Origin: Capsicum annuum
Lineage: Eukaryota > Streptophyta > Magnoliopsida > Solanales > Solanaceae
Direction of reading: 5' to 3'
Length of the DNA stretch: 64,000 nt
NCBI RefSeq assembly: GCF_002878395.1
Contig: NC_061120.1
Span: 112,380,993 to 112,444,992, forward strand
A program made the translations under genes and the position numbers. Under the pieces are notes generated by a model. The model saw nothing but the letters and a program-made list of their open reading frames with translations, did no database searches and had not been told where the DNA came from. Of the stretch, positions 10,462 through 21,270 are shown in pieces (within the stretch, counting starts at the first letter, position 1; each line of letters begins with the position of its first letter).

Positions 10462-11640
10462 ATGCCTCCTCGTAGAGCTCACAAAAACAATGAATGACCT
10501 CAGCCCGTTGATCCTTTAGGTAAGACGGTGTCCTACGTGAAATTTTGGGTAGATTTTAAGGCACTAGCCCAGGCGTTTACCGCTAATGCTCAAACTCGTG
10601 CACGGGTTATAGTTCCACCTCCACAAGAAGGTAATTTAGTGGCAGCTCAGGTTCGTGACTTTATATAAATGAATCTGCCAGGATTTTATGGGTGAAAGAT
10701 AGTAAGGACCCGCAGATGTATCTTGATTAGGTGAAAAATATCACCCAAATTATGCATGTAACGGAGGAAGAGTGTTTGGAGCTAGCTTTTTATCGCTTGA
10801 AAGATATTTCTTATCATTGGGTGGAGATGTGGAGGAAGAGTAGAGGGGAAGATGCCGCTCCCATGACTTGGCAATTGTTACAGGACACGTTCTTAAATAG
10901 ATTCTTTCCCCCAAAGTTTAGGGAAGTGAAATTAGAAGAATTTATGAACTTGACACAGGGCTCTATGACAGTTAAGGAGTATTGTCATAAGTTCAACCAG
11001 TTATCTAAGTATGCTCCCGGTATGATGGTTGATTCTAGAACTAGTATGAGTACATTTTTGGCTGGTGTATCTGGTTATGTTGTGAAAGGGTGTAGGTACG
11101 CTATGATTAATAGGGGCATGGACCTTTCTAGACTAATGATACATGCTCAGCTGATTGAAGCGGACAAGGTGAAAGAGAGATAAAGAGTAAGGGAAAATAA
11201 GAGGGTTCGATGAGATTGGCAGGGGTATAGTCAGACTAAACTTTTGGGAGAGATCCGCCTTCAGTTCCAAAATCGTTCACTTGTGTCAGCGCCTTCATCA
11301 GACAGTAATTTCACATTCAGAATTAGGAAGGAGCAGGGTAATAGGCCTACTATTTACATATCCCAAGACAGTGTGTGTAATAGACCTCGTCCTCCCCCAT
11401 GTCCAAATTGTGGTAGGAACCATCTTGGTGAGTGCTTTATCAATCAGAGGGGTTGTTTTGGTTGCAGTAAGTTGGGCCTCAGATTAAGGGATTGTCTATA
11501 TGCTAGATCGAGGAGTCGTGATATTCGTTCCTAGAGTCAGGCTATTAGTGCTCCAGCGCCTTTAGTTCATCCTACTTCTCCTCAAGGTGCCTCGTCTAGT
11601 ACTGTAGGTGGCCAGCGCTAGAATTGCTTTTATGCTATGC
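10462..11640 (+). pseudogene. gag: E1 gag (capsid and zinc knuckle), broken
   Basis: The start ATG at 10462 gives MPPRRAHKNNE then a TGA at 10495; E2 has CGA there. A second stop, TAA at 10666, has its counterpart TAG in E2 (40687). A frameshift near 10690 moves the reading to 10731-11183, a clear retrotransposon Gag domain with LELAFYRLKD, W-x-E-MWRKSRGE, LQDTFLNRFFP, LTQGSMTVKEYCHKFNQLS and YAPGMM motifs. After a TAA (11181; CAA in E2) the frame 11244-11534 encodes the zinc-binding part CPNCGRNHLGEC and CFGCSKLGLRLRDC. In the second knuckle the metal-binding His is Leu. A TAG at 11532 is shared with E2. Confidence 0.88.
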
Positions 11641-11669
11641 CACCCTACCAGGAGCAGGAGGATCCATAA

Positions 11670-12260
11670 GATGTTGTTACTAATACGCTTCGTGTATTTT
11701 ATTTTGAGGTATATGTGTTGATAGACCCTGGGTCAAGTCTTTATTATGTGACTTCGTTGGTGGCTGTGAATTTTAAGGTCAGTGCTAAAAAGATTCTTGA
11801 GCCTTTTCTAGTTTCTTCCCCAGTAGGTGAATCTATTATTGCTAAGCAAGTGTATAAGAAGTGTCCTATCACTGTCCTTAACAAAATCATGTTTGCAAAT
11901 TTGATTGAGCTAGATATAGTTGATTTTGACATTATTCTAGGTATGGATAGGCTTTACTTTTGCTATGCATCTATAGACTGCCATACCCATGTAGTTAAGT
12001 TTCAGTTTCCCAACGAGCCAGTCTTTGAGTGGTCAGGAAATTTTGCATCCCCCAAGAGTCATTTTATATCCTACCTTAAAGTCAAGAAATTGTTATCTAA
12101 GGGTTGTGCTTATCATTTGGTTCAAGTTAAAGAAACTAAGTCTGAGACTCCAACCATTCAGTCTATTAGCATTTTCAATGAATTTCTTGATGTTTTCCTG
12201 GAAGATCTCCCAGGGGTACCTCTCGATAGAGAGATAGAATTCAAGATTTATCTTCTTCCC
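11670..12260 (+). pseudogene. E1 aspartic protease region
   Basis: The readable frame 11715-12269 (184 codons) is a retropepsin-like domain. It has the active-site motif VLIDPGSS, of the D-x-G type with Pro common in this plant clade, then VSSPVGESI, IELDIVDFDIILGMD, and VKFQFPNEPVFEW. The conserved Trp of the GMDWL motif is Arg here. The end (about 12165-12269) runs into the RT N-terminus (EFLDVFLEDLPGVPLDREIEF). The frame ends at a TAG at 12267 where E2 has CTA. The protease would have cut the Gag-Pol polyprotein. Confidence 0.85.
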
Positions 12261-12269
12261 GATACATAG

Positions 12270-13109
12270 TCTATTTCTATTCCTCTGTATCATATGGACC
12301 CCAATGAACTTAAGGAGTTAAAAGAGCAACTCAAAGATCTTCTCGATAAGGGTTTGATAAGGCCCAGTGTGTCTTCTTGGGGTGCACATGTTCTGTTCAT
12401 GTGAAAGAAAGACGATTCATTGCGTATGTGCATTTACTATTATTAACTCGACAAGATCATCGTAAAAAAAGTGGCCTCTTTCCAAAATTGATGATCTGTT
12501 CGATCAACTGTAAGGTGCCAGTTATTTCTCAAAAATAGACTTGAGATCTGATTCTAACCAACTTAAAGTCAGAGAGTGTGATATTCCAAAGATAGCTTTC
12601 CACACCCGTTATGATCATTTTGAATTCTTGGTCATGTCCTTTGGGATAATAAATGCCCCAGCAGCTTTTATGGACCTTATGAATCAGGTGTTCAGACAGT
12701 ACCTGGATATGTTTGTTATTGTATTCATGATGAAAGTCTTGCGTACTCCCTAAATGAAAACGACCATGCAGACCATCTTAGAATTATCTTGCAGACCCTT
12801 AGAAATCATCAGTTGTTCATCAAATTTAGCAAGTGTGAATTTTGGCTAAGGTCAGTTGCCTTCCTGGGTCATATTGTTTCTTCTGAAGGTATTCGAGTTG
12901 AACCTCAAAAGGTAGAAGCTGTGAAAAATTGTCCTAGATGTATCTCTCCATCTGATATTAGGAGTTTCTTGGGCCTAGATGGTTACTACCGTTATTTTGT
13001 GGAAGTTTTCTCTTCCATTGATGCTCCTTTAACCCGGGTAACCCAAAAGAAAGTTAAATTCCTATGGACAGATTCCTGTGAGAAGAGTTTTTTGGAGTTG
13101 AAAACTTGA
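12270..13109 (+). pseudogene. E1 reverse transcriptase, broken
   Basis: [19 protein letters not shown], then a stop (TGA 12402, shared with E2), then degraded palm sequence, then [17 protein letters not shown]. The catalytic F-I-D-D box is destroyed by a one-base loss, so the frame reads F-M-M-K. Thumb/connection sequence with FSKCEFWLRSVAFLGHIVS follows in frame 12789-13109. Normally this copies the element RNA into DNA. Confidence 0.88.
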
Positions 13110-13640
13110 CTCACTACAGCCCCTGTGATGACCCTGCCTAATGGTGTAGATGATTTTATGATGTATTTTGATTCTTCAAGAGTTGTTTTAGGGTGCGTGT
13201 TGATATAGAAGGGTAAGGTTATAGCCTATGCCTCCCGATAGTTGAAACCTCATGAGAAGAATTATTCAACCAACGATCTCAAATTATCTGCCATAGTTTT
13301 GGCCTTAAAAATCTGGAGACACTACTTGTACGACATTCATGTTGATGTCTTTACGAATCACAAGATTTTGTAGTATGTGTTTAATCAAAGGGAGTTGAAT
13401 CTTTGACTGCGGCGATGGTTAGAATTGCTAAAGGACTGCTATATGAGTGTGTTATATCACCCGAGCAAGGACAATGTAGTGGCGGATGCTCTTTGTAGGT
13501 CGTCCATGGGTAGTGTAGCACATGTAGAGTAAGGTAAGAAGGATTTTACTCATGAAGTACATCGTCTGGATAGGTTGGGTGTTAGATTACTTGATTCAGC
13601 TGAGGGTAATGTTTGGGTTTGATGTAGTTCCGAATCTTCT
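13110..13640 (+). pseudogene. E1 RNase H region, broken
   Basis: Recognisable [22 protein letters not shown] and ELLKDCYM phrases, interrupted by TAG at 13206, 13239 and 13371 and TGA at 13404 and 13620. E2 has CAG, CAG, CAG, CGA and CGA at these codons. All five are C-to-T changes on the coding strand. Confidence 0.85.
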
Positions 13641-13646
13641 CTAGTT

Positions 13647-14490
13647 TTGGAAGTGAAGGAGAAGCCAGATATAGATTCTCGTTTGGTTGAACTAAAAGGG
13701 TCCATCAAAGACCAAAAGGTGGAGGTTTTCTCCCAAGGGGGAGATGATGTATTGAGATTTCATAATAGATTGTGTGTGCCTGATGTTGATGATTTAAGGG
13801 AGAGAATTATGTCTAAAGCGCATGGCGCGCGGTACTCTATTTATCCTAGTGCTACCAAGCTAAACCGTGATTTACTAGAAATTTATTGGTGGAATGGTAT
13901 GTAGAAGGATATAGTGAAGTTTGTAGAGAAGTGTGCAACTTGCAAACAAGTTAAGATAGAGCACCAAAGACCCGGTGGGATGATGCAAGAATTTAGCATT
14001 CTTACTTAGAAATGGGAGGAAGTGAATATGGATTTCATGACTGGTTTACCTCTCTCTCATCGTCATTATGATTCTATATGGGTCATTGCAGACAGGTTGA
14101 CTAAGAGCACATTTCCTTCCAGTACATACATCTTTCACCGATGAGGACTATGCTAAGCTGTACATGCAAGAGTTAGTCAGGTTGCATGGTGTTCCTTTGT
14201 CTATCATCTCCCATAGAGGTACTTAATTTACTTCTCATTTTTGGAGGGCTTTTCAAAAGGGTCTCAGTACCCAAGTTCATCTTAGCTCCACTTTTTATCC
14301 GCAGACCGACGGTCAGGCTAACAGGACTATCCAGACTTTGGAGGATATGTTTAGAGCAAGTGTTCTTGATTTCAAAGGAAGTTGGGATGAACATTTTCCA
14401 TTGATTGAATTTACATATAACAATAGTTTTCATGCTAGCATTGGAATGTATCAATTTGAAGCTTTGTATGGGAGGAGATGTAGATCACCA
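13647..14490 (+). pseudogene. E1 integrase, catalytically dead
   Basis: Zinc-binding part: HGARYSIYPSATK (second His replaced by Tyr), then KCATCKQVK with both Cys. The core starts NMDFMTGLP with the first Asp. The second catalytic Asp (SDRGTQF in the family) is His, CAT at 14212-14214, followed by TAA at 14224-14226; both are identical in E2. The Glu of the GQAER motif is Asn here but Glu in E2. The normal role is strand transfer of element DNA into the host chromosome. Confidence 0.87.
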
Positions 14491-15060
14491 TAGTTTGGTT
14501 AGAAGTGGTTGAGGCTGCTGTGATTGGACCTGATGCTATGTTCGAGGCTATGGAAAAAGTTAAGCTGATTAGGGAGAGGTTGAATACAACCCACAGTCTT
14601 CAGAAGTCGTATGCATATATGAGGAGAAGAGCTCTTGAGTTTGAAGTTTATAATTTGGTGTACTTGAAAATTTCACCCATGAAAGGGGTGAGAAGGTTTG
14701 GCAAGAAAGGAAAGCTTAGTCCCTGATATATTTGCTCTTATAGAGTTTTGCAACGTGTTGGGAAATAAGCTTATGAGATTGAGTTTCCTGCAGAGTTATC
14801 AGCTGACCATCCTGTCTTTCACGTTTCTATGCTCAAGAAACACATTGGTGATTCTGTTGTTGTTGATCCATCAGAAAGCTTTAATGTTTAGGATAGCCTT
14901 TCTTATGATTAATTTCCGATCGATATCTTACATTATCAAGTACGTAGACTAAGGAGAAAAGAAGTTCCCTTGGTTAAAGTTCTATGGTGAAATCAATCAG
15001 GTGAGGGTGCTACATGGGAAGAAGAAGCAGATATGCGAGTTTAGTACCCCCATCTCTTCT
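14491..15060 (+). pseudogene. E1 integrase C-terminus and chromodomain-like tail
   Basis: The frame 14505-14726 encodes FEAMEKVKLIRERLN, then SLQKSYAYMRRRALEFEV, then YLKISPMKGVRRFGKKGK, the conserved GPY/F-containing C-terminal region. Beyond a frameshift, degraded sequence at about 14860-15060 contains the equivalent of LPTW/EGATWE-type chromodomain residues ('gagggtgctacatgggaa'). Chromodomains of this clade target integration to heterochromatin. Confidence 0.8.
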
Positions 15061-15286
15061 CCGTGAGTTCGAATCAAGCCAAAGGTACCATTCTTCTTCA
15101 ATTCAGTTCCCTACTAATCCAGCTCATTCAATTTTATAAATGTCTATTCTATGATTCGTGCATTCTATGAAGTATTCAGAAATCTAGAGTGAAGTAAGTC
15201 GATTAAGCAAATGGTTCCCATAAAGTAATTCCAATTTTCTCTTTCGTCTTAAGCAAAACTAGCAACATTCAAGGACGAATGTTTCC

Positions 15287-15299
15287 AAGGGGGAGATAT
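15287..15299 (+). other. E1 polypurine tract
   Basis: AAGGGGGAGATAT immediately before the 3' LTR primes plus-strand DNA synthesis. Confidence 0.85.
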
Positions 15300-15504
15300 T
15301 GTAATACCCCAATCGTTCCTTAAGCCTAAATTCATCTCCTGAGTTAATATGGATGACTTCCAAAGTGATTGATGTTCAAACCATGTATTTCCCTAATTTT
15401 TCATGTGTAGAATTGAATAAGCTTTCCATCAATACCAAATTCGCATAAATCCGACTCTCGGGCGAGAAGTTAGAGCCATTTTAGTGAGATAGTGTGCAAA
15501 CTAG

Positions 15505-15700
15505 CACCTCAGCGCATCGCGCCATGGCTCAATTTTAGGGTTGTCAAATTCTAGTGCACCAATGCGATTCCTCCGCATTGCGGTGCCCTTCCATGTTACG
15601 ACCAAGGTGGAAAAAGTGACTTCACCGCGTCGTGCCACTGTACAATTTCCCAAGTGTCAAAATCCACTGAAGGTCTATGATTGTGACACGTCGCGCTAGG
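15505..15700 (+). repeat. U3 word cassette (GCATCGCGCC type), E1
   Basis: Words 'gcgcatcgcgccatggctc', 'gcgattcctccgcattgcgg', 'ccgcgtcgtgccactg' and 'gacacgtcgcgctagg' recur every 40-60 bases. Counterparts lie at about 38165-38430 in E2 5' LTR and 45540-45735 in E2 3' LTR. Confidence 0.65.
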
Positions 15701-15770
15701 ACCAAAAATCGAGCTCCAGTTCTAGAATTTGCTCAAGGGAATTTTGGTCTTTTCACCCGTCCTTACCCAC

Positions 15771-15790
15771 TATCTATATACAAATAGAGG
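15771..15790 (+). promoter_or_regulatory. Putative LTR TATA box (E1 3' LTR)
   Basis: TATCTATATACAAATAGAGG downstream of 'ggaattttggtcttttcacc'. Counterparts are 38501-38520 and 45801-45820, where the TATA run is longer. Confidence 0.5.
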
Positions 15791-16300
15791 AGAAAATCCT
15801 CCTTTTCCTCTTCCATCCTATCCAAAAAAAGGCTAGGGTTTCTCTGTTCCATTTCCAAGTCTAAATCTTCTCTAAGAAATTTAAGAAATCTTCCATATAT
15901 TTCACCGAGTTATTTAAGAATCGAGTTCTCCGAGTCAAAGGATTCAAGGAATTTATCTCAAGGGTGAGAGAAAGAAGTTTATATCAAGTTTATTTATCTC
16001 CAAAATCCTAATCAAGGTATGTGGGGCTTGAAAAACAATATCCTTTCATTCTTGTGCCCAAAGAATAGATTTTAACTATCGGAATTTCATGATTTTCCAA
16101 GCAGGTTTATATCCAAATTATTTTATCATTGATTTAAGAAAATCGAGCTATTCAAGATTGATATACATGACTATTTCATTGTTTTACTTTTTAAATTGAG
16201 AATTTATGCTGTGAATTGTATATTGGTACTATGAATTGACAATTTCTAGGTGATAGATTATAAGAGTCATGATTTTAATATTTTCCATGAGAAGTTGATT

Positions 16301-16331
<31 letters not shown>

Positions 16332-17535
16332 CGATATTGAGCTTGAGAGTCAAGAATGAGTCATATGATGTTTACTTGAAGCTTTGGATATTTGAAATTA
16401 TTTGATAAGCAAGCATATTTGATGTTGAGAAAGATTGTTTGATTTTGAGTCGAGTTAGGAATCCACAGTTGTATATGATTTACAGATGAGATATATTTAT
16501 GTTTTGGTCTTTATGATAGACCCATGAGTTGATATTGATTAAGGTGGATTTCCTAACGCGTTCTGAGCGGAGTCTTGTAAAAGTATTTAGCAACGAATGG
16601 GAAATGTGGTATTTTCCCAGAACTACGTGCCACCATAGGATTGATATTGATAATTATGGGCCAGAGGCTGATAATGAGCTTGTGGTCACGAAGTTGAGGT
16701 TGTACTCCCTAGCAAGAGTACGATGCTCCCGCCAATGAGGGGTTCTCTCCTTAGGAGGGAAAAATATTGGACTCCATGCGGCTCACATGGTTTATGTCAG
16801 TTATAAAAAACTCCCAAGTCCATAATAGTCTAAGTTTCATGAGTTATCGAGTCACTCTGAGTGATGAGTCAAAAAGTTTGAGCTGAGACCAATGATTTAT
16901 GAGATTTATAAAGCATGTGTTACTATTAATGATTTATGGAAATTATGTTTCGTGTAATTCAAGCGAAACGAGATTATTGTCAGCATGCATGATTTTCTTA
17001 CACATTTATGATATTATTTAAAAATGTTGCATACACCCCCACATACTCAGTACATTACCAAGTACTAATTCCCATACTCTTCTGTGTTCTAAATTTCCTC
17101 GTGATGTAGGTTTAGGTGCTCAGTCTCAGCAACGACAGTGATCTTCGAGTACCTTCATCTACATTTTTGCAGCTGGTGAGTCCTTATGGTTCGAGGACCT
17201 ATGTCCTTGATTTTGTCTTGTTAATAGATGTTTGTTTCCTTTCAGATCAATATGAGTCACTTGGGGGATCTGTCCCAATGGCTTCTCAGTCTTATGTAGT
17301 AGAGGCTTTGTCAGACTAGAGTACCAGTATGTGTAGAACTTCAGTATTTTAATTGTAAAGGATAGTATATCTTCATATTCTAGTATGTTCATGGCATGAT
17401 TATTCTTTCTTACTCTAGCTTGATTTTCATCTTAGTGAGTTTTGAAAGTGATGACAGGCTTAGAGGGTTAGCTTGAGGCCACGTGTGGCCTTAAGCACCA
17501 TGTGACATCTCGGGATAGGTTCTTGGGGAGTTGCA

Positions 17536-17818
17536 GATACCCTAAGACTTATAGTGTCCTATCGTAGTCAATATAAAACCAAATTGGGACTTAGACTTGA
17601 CACCCTACATTACACATAACGACCTATACCACATCCTTACGGCTCTTAGTGAGCCACTCCTACTCAGAGTAGAATTAAGCAACAAACTTACTAATTTGGT
17701 TATGATTTGTCCCAATGAATCGTCAGGACAACCTACAACTTGTAGGATCCAGTTGTAACTATGGTAGTGTGTGCAAAATCCCAGGAATTCCAAGGACCTA
17801 AAAACCCAGGTTGTTATA
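17536..17818 (-). repeat. E3a 3' LTR remnant
   Basis: It corresponds to the last ~285 bp of the right LTR (about 24760-25044): shared 'acggctcttagtgagccac', 'aaacttacta', 'gtgcaaaatcccaggaatt'. Similarity to the right LTR is only moderate, so the pair is old. The left part is replaced by E1, which inserted here; GATAC at 17536 would be its target site. Confidence 0.75.
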
Positions 17819-17831
17819 TACTTCCCTATGA
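17819..17831 (-). other. E3a polypurine tract
   Basis: TACTTCCCTATGA, the reverse complement of a purine-rich tract ending at the LTR. The E3b version at 47848-47860 is better: TACTCCCCTACGA. Confidence 0.65.
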
Positions 17832-17999
17832 AGGATCATTTGTCCACCAAAGATTTGACAAGGCATTTATTAGCACAATTTGACTCCTTATATATCTACA
17901 CTTACCTTTAACAAAGATAGAAAACAAAGATGCCAAGGAAATCACCATTTTCCTTAACAAAGTCAAAAAAACAAAGATGTCAAGGAATACTCATACCTT

Positions 18000-18687
18000 A
18001 AGCATGATTATCCAAAACGGGGAACAAGAACGGGTACTAGGACTTTATGTCCTCTTTGGCCTCTCAAGTAGCTTCCTCAACCTTTAGTTTCCTTCAAAGA
18101 ACCTTTACCAAATCCACGTCCTTCGTTCGTAATCAATGGACCTGCCGATCCAAGATTTTCTACGGAGCTTCCTCATATGACAAGGAATCTGAAATAGCCA
18201 CCTTTTTCAAAGGAACAACCATTAAAGGATCACCCATGCACTTTGTCAACAATGAAACATCAATCATCGGGTGAATGGAGACCAAATTGGAAGGCAAATC
18301 CAATTCATAAGCAATATTACCAACCCTCTTCAAAACCAAATACGGGCTAATATATCGGGGACAGAGCTTCTCCTTTTTCCTAAATTGGATGACTCCCTTC
18401 ATGGGAGACACCGTTAGAAAAACCAAATCTTGTACCTCAAATTCTAATTTTCTTTGCCTCACATTTGCATAGGACTTTTGGAAACTTTGGGATATCTTGA
18501 GTTTATCACAAATCACCTTTACCTTTTCCATCACTTGGTGAACCAAATAGGGGCGAAACATCCCAGCCTCACCTGGCTCAAACCACCCAATAGAATACCT
18601 ACACCTCCTACCATACAAGGCCTCAAAAGGATCCATACAAATACTAAAGTGATAACTGTTGTTATACTCAAAATCTATAAATGGCAA
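18000..18687 (-). pseudogene. E3a integrase C-terminus and chromodomain-like tail
   Basis: A 175-codon open stretch (18160-18687) reads LIEFAYNNSY-like MPFIDFEYNNSYHFS, then PFEALYGRRCR, then MEKVKVICDKLK, then FQKSYANVRQRKLEFEV, then SPMKGVIQFRKKEKLCPRY, then VGNIAYELDLP. This is the longest preserved coding block of the element. The tail near 18040-18110 retains an E-A-T-W-E-like remnant out of frame. Confidence 0.87.
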
Positions 18688-19350
18688 GTGATCAACTCAG
18701 TTACCACCATAATCAATTATATAAGCCCGAAGCATATCTTCAAAAACCTTGATTGTCAATTCTTATTGCCTATTCGTTTGTGGGTGGAAACCGGTGCTAA
18801 GGGTCACCTTAGTTCCCAAGCCTCTCTGAAATGACCTCCAAAAGTGATAGGAGAAATGATAACCTCAATCAGATATAATGGAAATTGAAGCACCATGCAA
18901 CTTCACGATCTCCTCAATGAACAAATTAGAACAACCCTTAGAAGAGAAATTAGTCCCCTCTGGCAAGAAGTGAGCAAAACTATCCATGATGACCCAAATC
19001 AAATCAAACTACTGGCGAGACCGCAGAAGACCGATAAAAAAATAAATATTCATCACTTCACACTTCCATACTAGCAACTCAATCTCTTGAGACAACCCAC
19101 CAGGCATCAAGTGTTCATACTTCACTTGTGGACACACATTCACTTAGCCAAAAAATTTGCCATATCCCTATTCATATTCCACCAATAAATCTCCTTAAGG
19201 TCATGATAAATATTAGTTGAACCAAGATGAACTGTATACCTAAACTTGTGGTCCTAGGCCTAAATTCTTCCTTGCAACCCATCAAGGTTGGGAACATATA
19301 ACCTCCATTGGTACCTCAAGATGCCATCATCGCCGACCTTGAAAACCGCC
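18688..19350 (-). pseudogene. E3a integrase zinc domain and core, broken
   Basis: The minus strand shows IWVIMDSFAHFLP at about 18965-19005 and, to its right, the zinc-binding part homologous to window positions 1-265. Stops and frameshifts are frequent. The E3b copy keeps a 101-codon core (48668-48973) with the second Asp (ISIISDRG) intact. Confidence 0.78.
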
Positions 19351-20058
19351 ACCTTCTGCTTGCCTACATTATTCTTGATTTTTATCAAGTAGGATCCTAT
19401 ACTTTTTTTTTAATTTTGAACCAAGGGATGACTACACCACCTTTTGTACAAATATAACACTACTCTTCAAGTTCTAGAGATGAACTCCAAGGTTAGACTA
19501 ATGGTGAATACCCCTCATCATATCTTGTTTCTCCTCATCCATATAAGATAAGCTTTACATGAATAACCTTCTCAGAGCATCAACAACCATGTTAGCTTTA
19601 CTTAGATGGTAGTGAAAACATATGTCATAGTCCTTGAGGAGCTCAAGCCACTTCCTTTGCCTAAGATTTAGCTCTTTCTGAGTGAATATATATTGCAGGC
19701 TCTTATGATCCATCTGATCTTTAATGGAAACACCACTACTAATGGCTCTAAGTCATGAGTTGGATAATTCTTCTCATGAACTTTCAATTGTCTAAAGCAT
19801 TAGAAACCACCTTACCATGCAACATCAATACACAACCAAGTCCCACCTGGATGTATCATAGTAGACTACAAAACCACCCATACCCTCAAATAGGGTCAAG
19901 ACTGGAGCTGAAGTTAACTTATCCTTCAACTTTTCAAAACTGCCCTCACAAGCATCTGACCACAAAAACTTTGCCTCCTTCAAAGTCAACTTCATCAAAG
20001 TGGCAGTAATAGAAGAAAAACTCTCCACAAACCTTCTATAATAACCAACTAAACACAA
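19351..20058 (-). pseudogene. E3a RNase H and RT connection
   Basis: Minus-strand [20 protein letters not shown] lies near 19650-19715. At 19825-20058, GYYRRFVESFSSI, LMKLTLKEAKFLWSDACEGSF, LKDKLTSAPVLTL, then GGFVVYYD-S-R mark the start of RNase H. Broken by stops. Confidence 0.83.
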
Positions 20059-20910
20059 AATGCTCCAAATATCGGTTGGAGCATTGGGTCTAGGTCATTT
20101 CTTAACCACTGCCAACCTTTTGTGGATCCACCATAATCCCCTCACTAGATACAACATAACTCAGATAAGTCACAACATTCAAGAAGAACTACTTTGAGAA
20201 CTTAGCATATAAATGCTAAACCTTTATGGTCTTCAACACAAGGCGAAGGTGATCAGGATGATCAGCCATACTCTTTGAATAAACCAAAATATCATCAAGA
20301 AAGAAAATGAAAAACTAGTCCAGAAACTGAAAGAAAAAATGATTCACAAGATTCATAAATACTACTGGAGCATTGGTCAAGCCAAAGGACATCATGAAAA
20401 ACTCCAAATATTTGTACTGTGTTAGAAAGAAGTCTTAAGTATATCCAATTCACTAATATTCAACTGATGATAATCTGACTAAAGATCAATCATATAAAAG
20501 AACAAAACACCCTAAAGATGATAGAACAGTTAATTAATCCTTGGAATGGGATAATTATTCATCATAGTTAATTTATTGAATTGCTGATAATCAATACATA
20601 TTCAAAGGGACCCATACTTTTTACTCACAAATAAAAAAGGTTCACCCCCACAAGGACACACTAGGATGGATAAAACCCTTGTCTAAAAGATCATTCCACT
20701 GCTCCTTGAGCTCCTTCACCCTACTGGAGCCATTCCATATGGAGGGATAGATATCGAACAATTGTCCAAAATAAGATCAATCCAAAAATCAATCTCTCTA
20801 TTAAGAGAAGTGATAGGAAGATCATTAGGGAATACCTCAGGAAATTCATTTACCATAAGGATAAAATATAAGGAAGGACTCTCTGAGGTAGAATATTTAA
20901 CCCAAACCAA
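20059..20910 (-). pseudogene. E3a reverse transcriptase, broken
   Basis: The catalytic box reads F-L-D-D-I-L-V-Y near 20279-20305 on the minus strand, so the two Asp survive. The palm and fingers are interrupted many times. At 20716-20910 VNEFPEVFPNDLP, then NREIDFWIDL mark the RT N-terminal region. Confidence 0.83.
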
Positions 20911-21270
20911 ATGATAGAGACCCCTGTTGGAAAATAATTTCTTAAATCTAAGATATTATATGAACCTTTCTTTAGGAATTAGGGAACTATTTAAGAACTG
21001 ATACATTAGGAAAATTAAAGATGACCTTATGGGTTAGACTATCTAAAGAAACATAACATGAATACAACCAATCCATTTGCAATAGGATATCAAAATAGAC
21101 CATGTCTAATTCTATCAGATGTACAAGAGTTTCTTTACCACCAATAGATATCACAAAATCCCTATAGACTTATTTAATAACTACAGAGTCACCTATTGAC
21201 ATGAAAATAAAAAAGAGATCTTACAATACATAACCACAAATAGGGTCATATAAAAGAGCAGACTCGAGAT
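20911..21270 (-). pseudogene. E3a protease region, broken
   Basis: Minus-strand YYFLDLESALLYD corresponds to the family's L-D-P-G-S/A active site, here D-L-E, so the catalytic motif is lost. The E3b copy has D-P-E. The remaining protease sequence is fragmented. Confidence 0.65.

Larger units (their letters stand above)
8594..17535 (+). mobile_element. E1: decayed Ty3/gypsy (Tekay/Del-like) LTR retrotransposon
   Basis: Order on the plus strand: truncated 5' LTR (8594-10252), tRNA-Met primer site, gag, protease, reverse transcriptase, RNase H, integrase, chromodomain-like tail, polypurine tract, complete 3' LTR (15300-17535). The order PR-RT-RH-IN marks Ty3/gypsy, and the E-G-A-T-W-E-type tail points to a chromovirus. 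Many stops and frameshifts break the polyprotein. E2 (38073-47566) is its duplicate. The 3' flank GATAC (17536) is inside the LTR of minus-strand E3a, so E1 inserted into E3a. The matching left target site is lost with the 5' LTR end. Confidence 0.9.
15300..17535 (+). repeat. E1 3' LTR, complete
   Basis: TGTAATACCCC at 15300 to GGGAGTTGCA at 17535, about 2.24 kb. It contains the word cassette (15505-15700), a TATA region near 15771, the 'gcaggtttatatcc' motif, an AT microsatellite at about 16307-16331 and conserved block copy 3 (16548-16826, where a TGA interrupts the frame). It is more like the E2 3' LTR than like its own 5' LTR at several sites. Confidence 0.92.
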
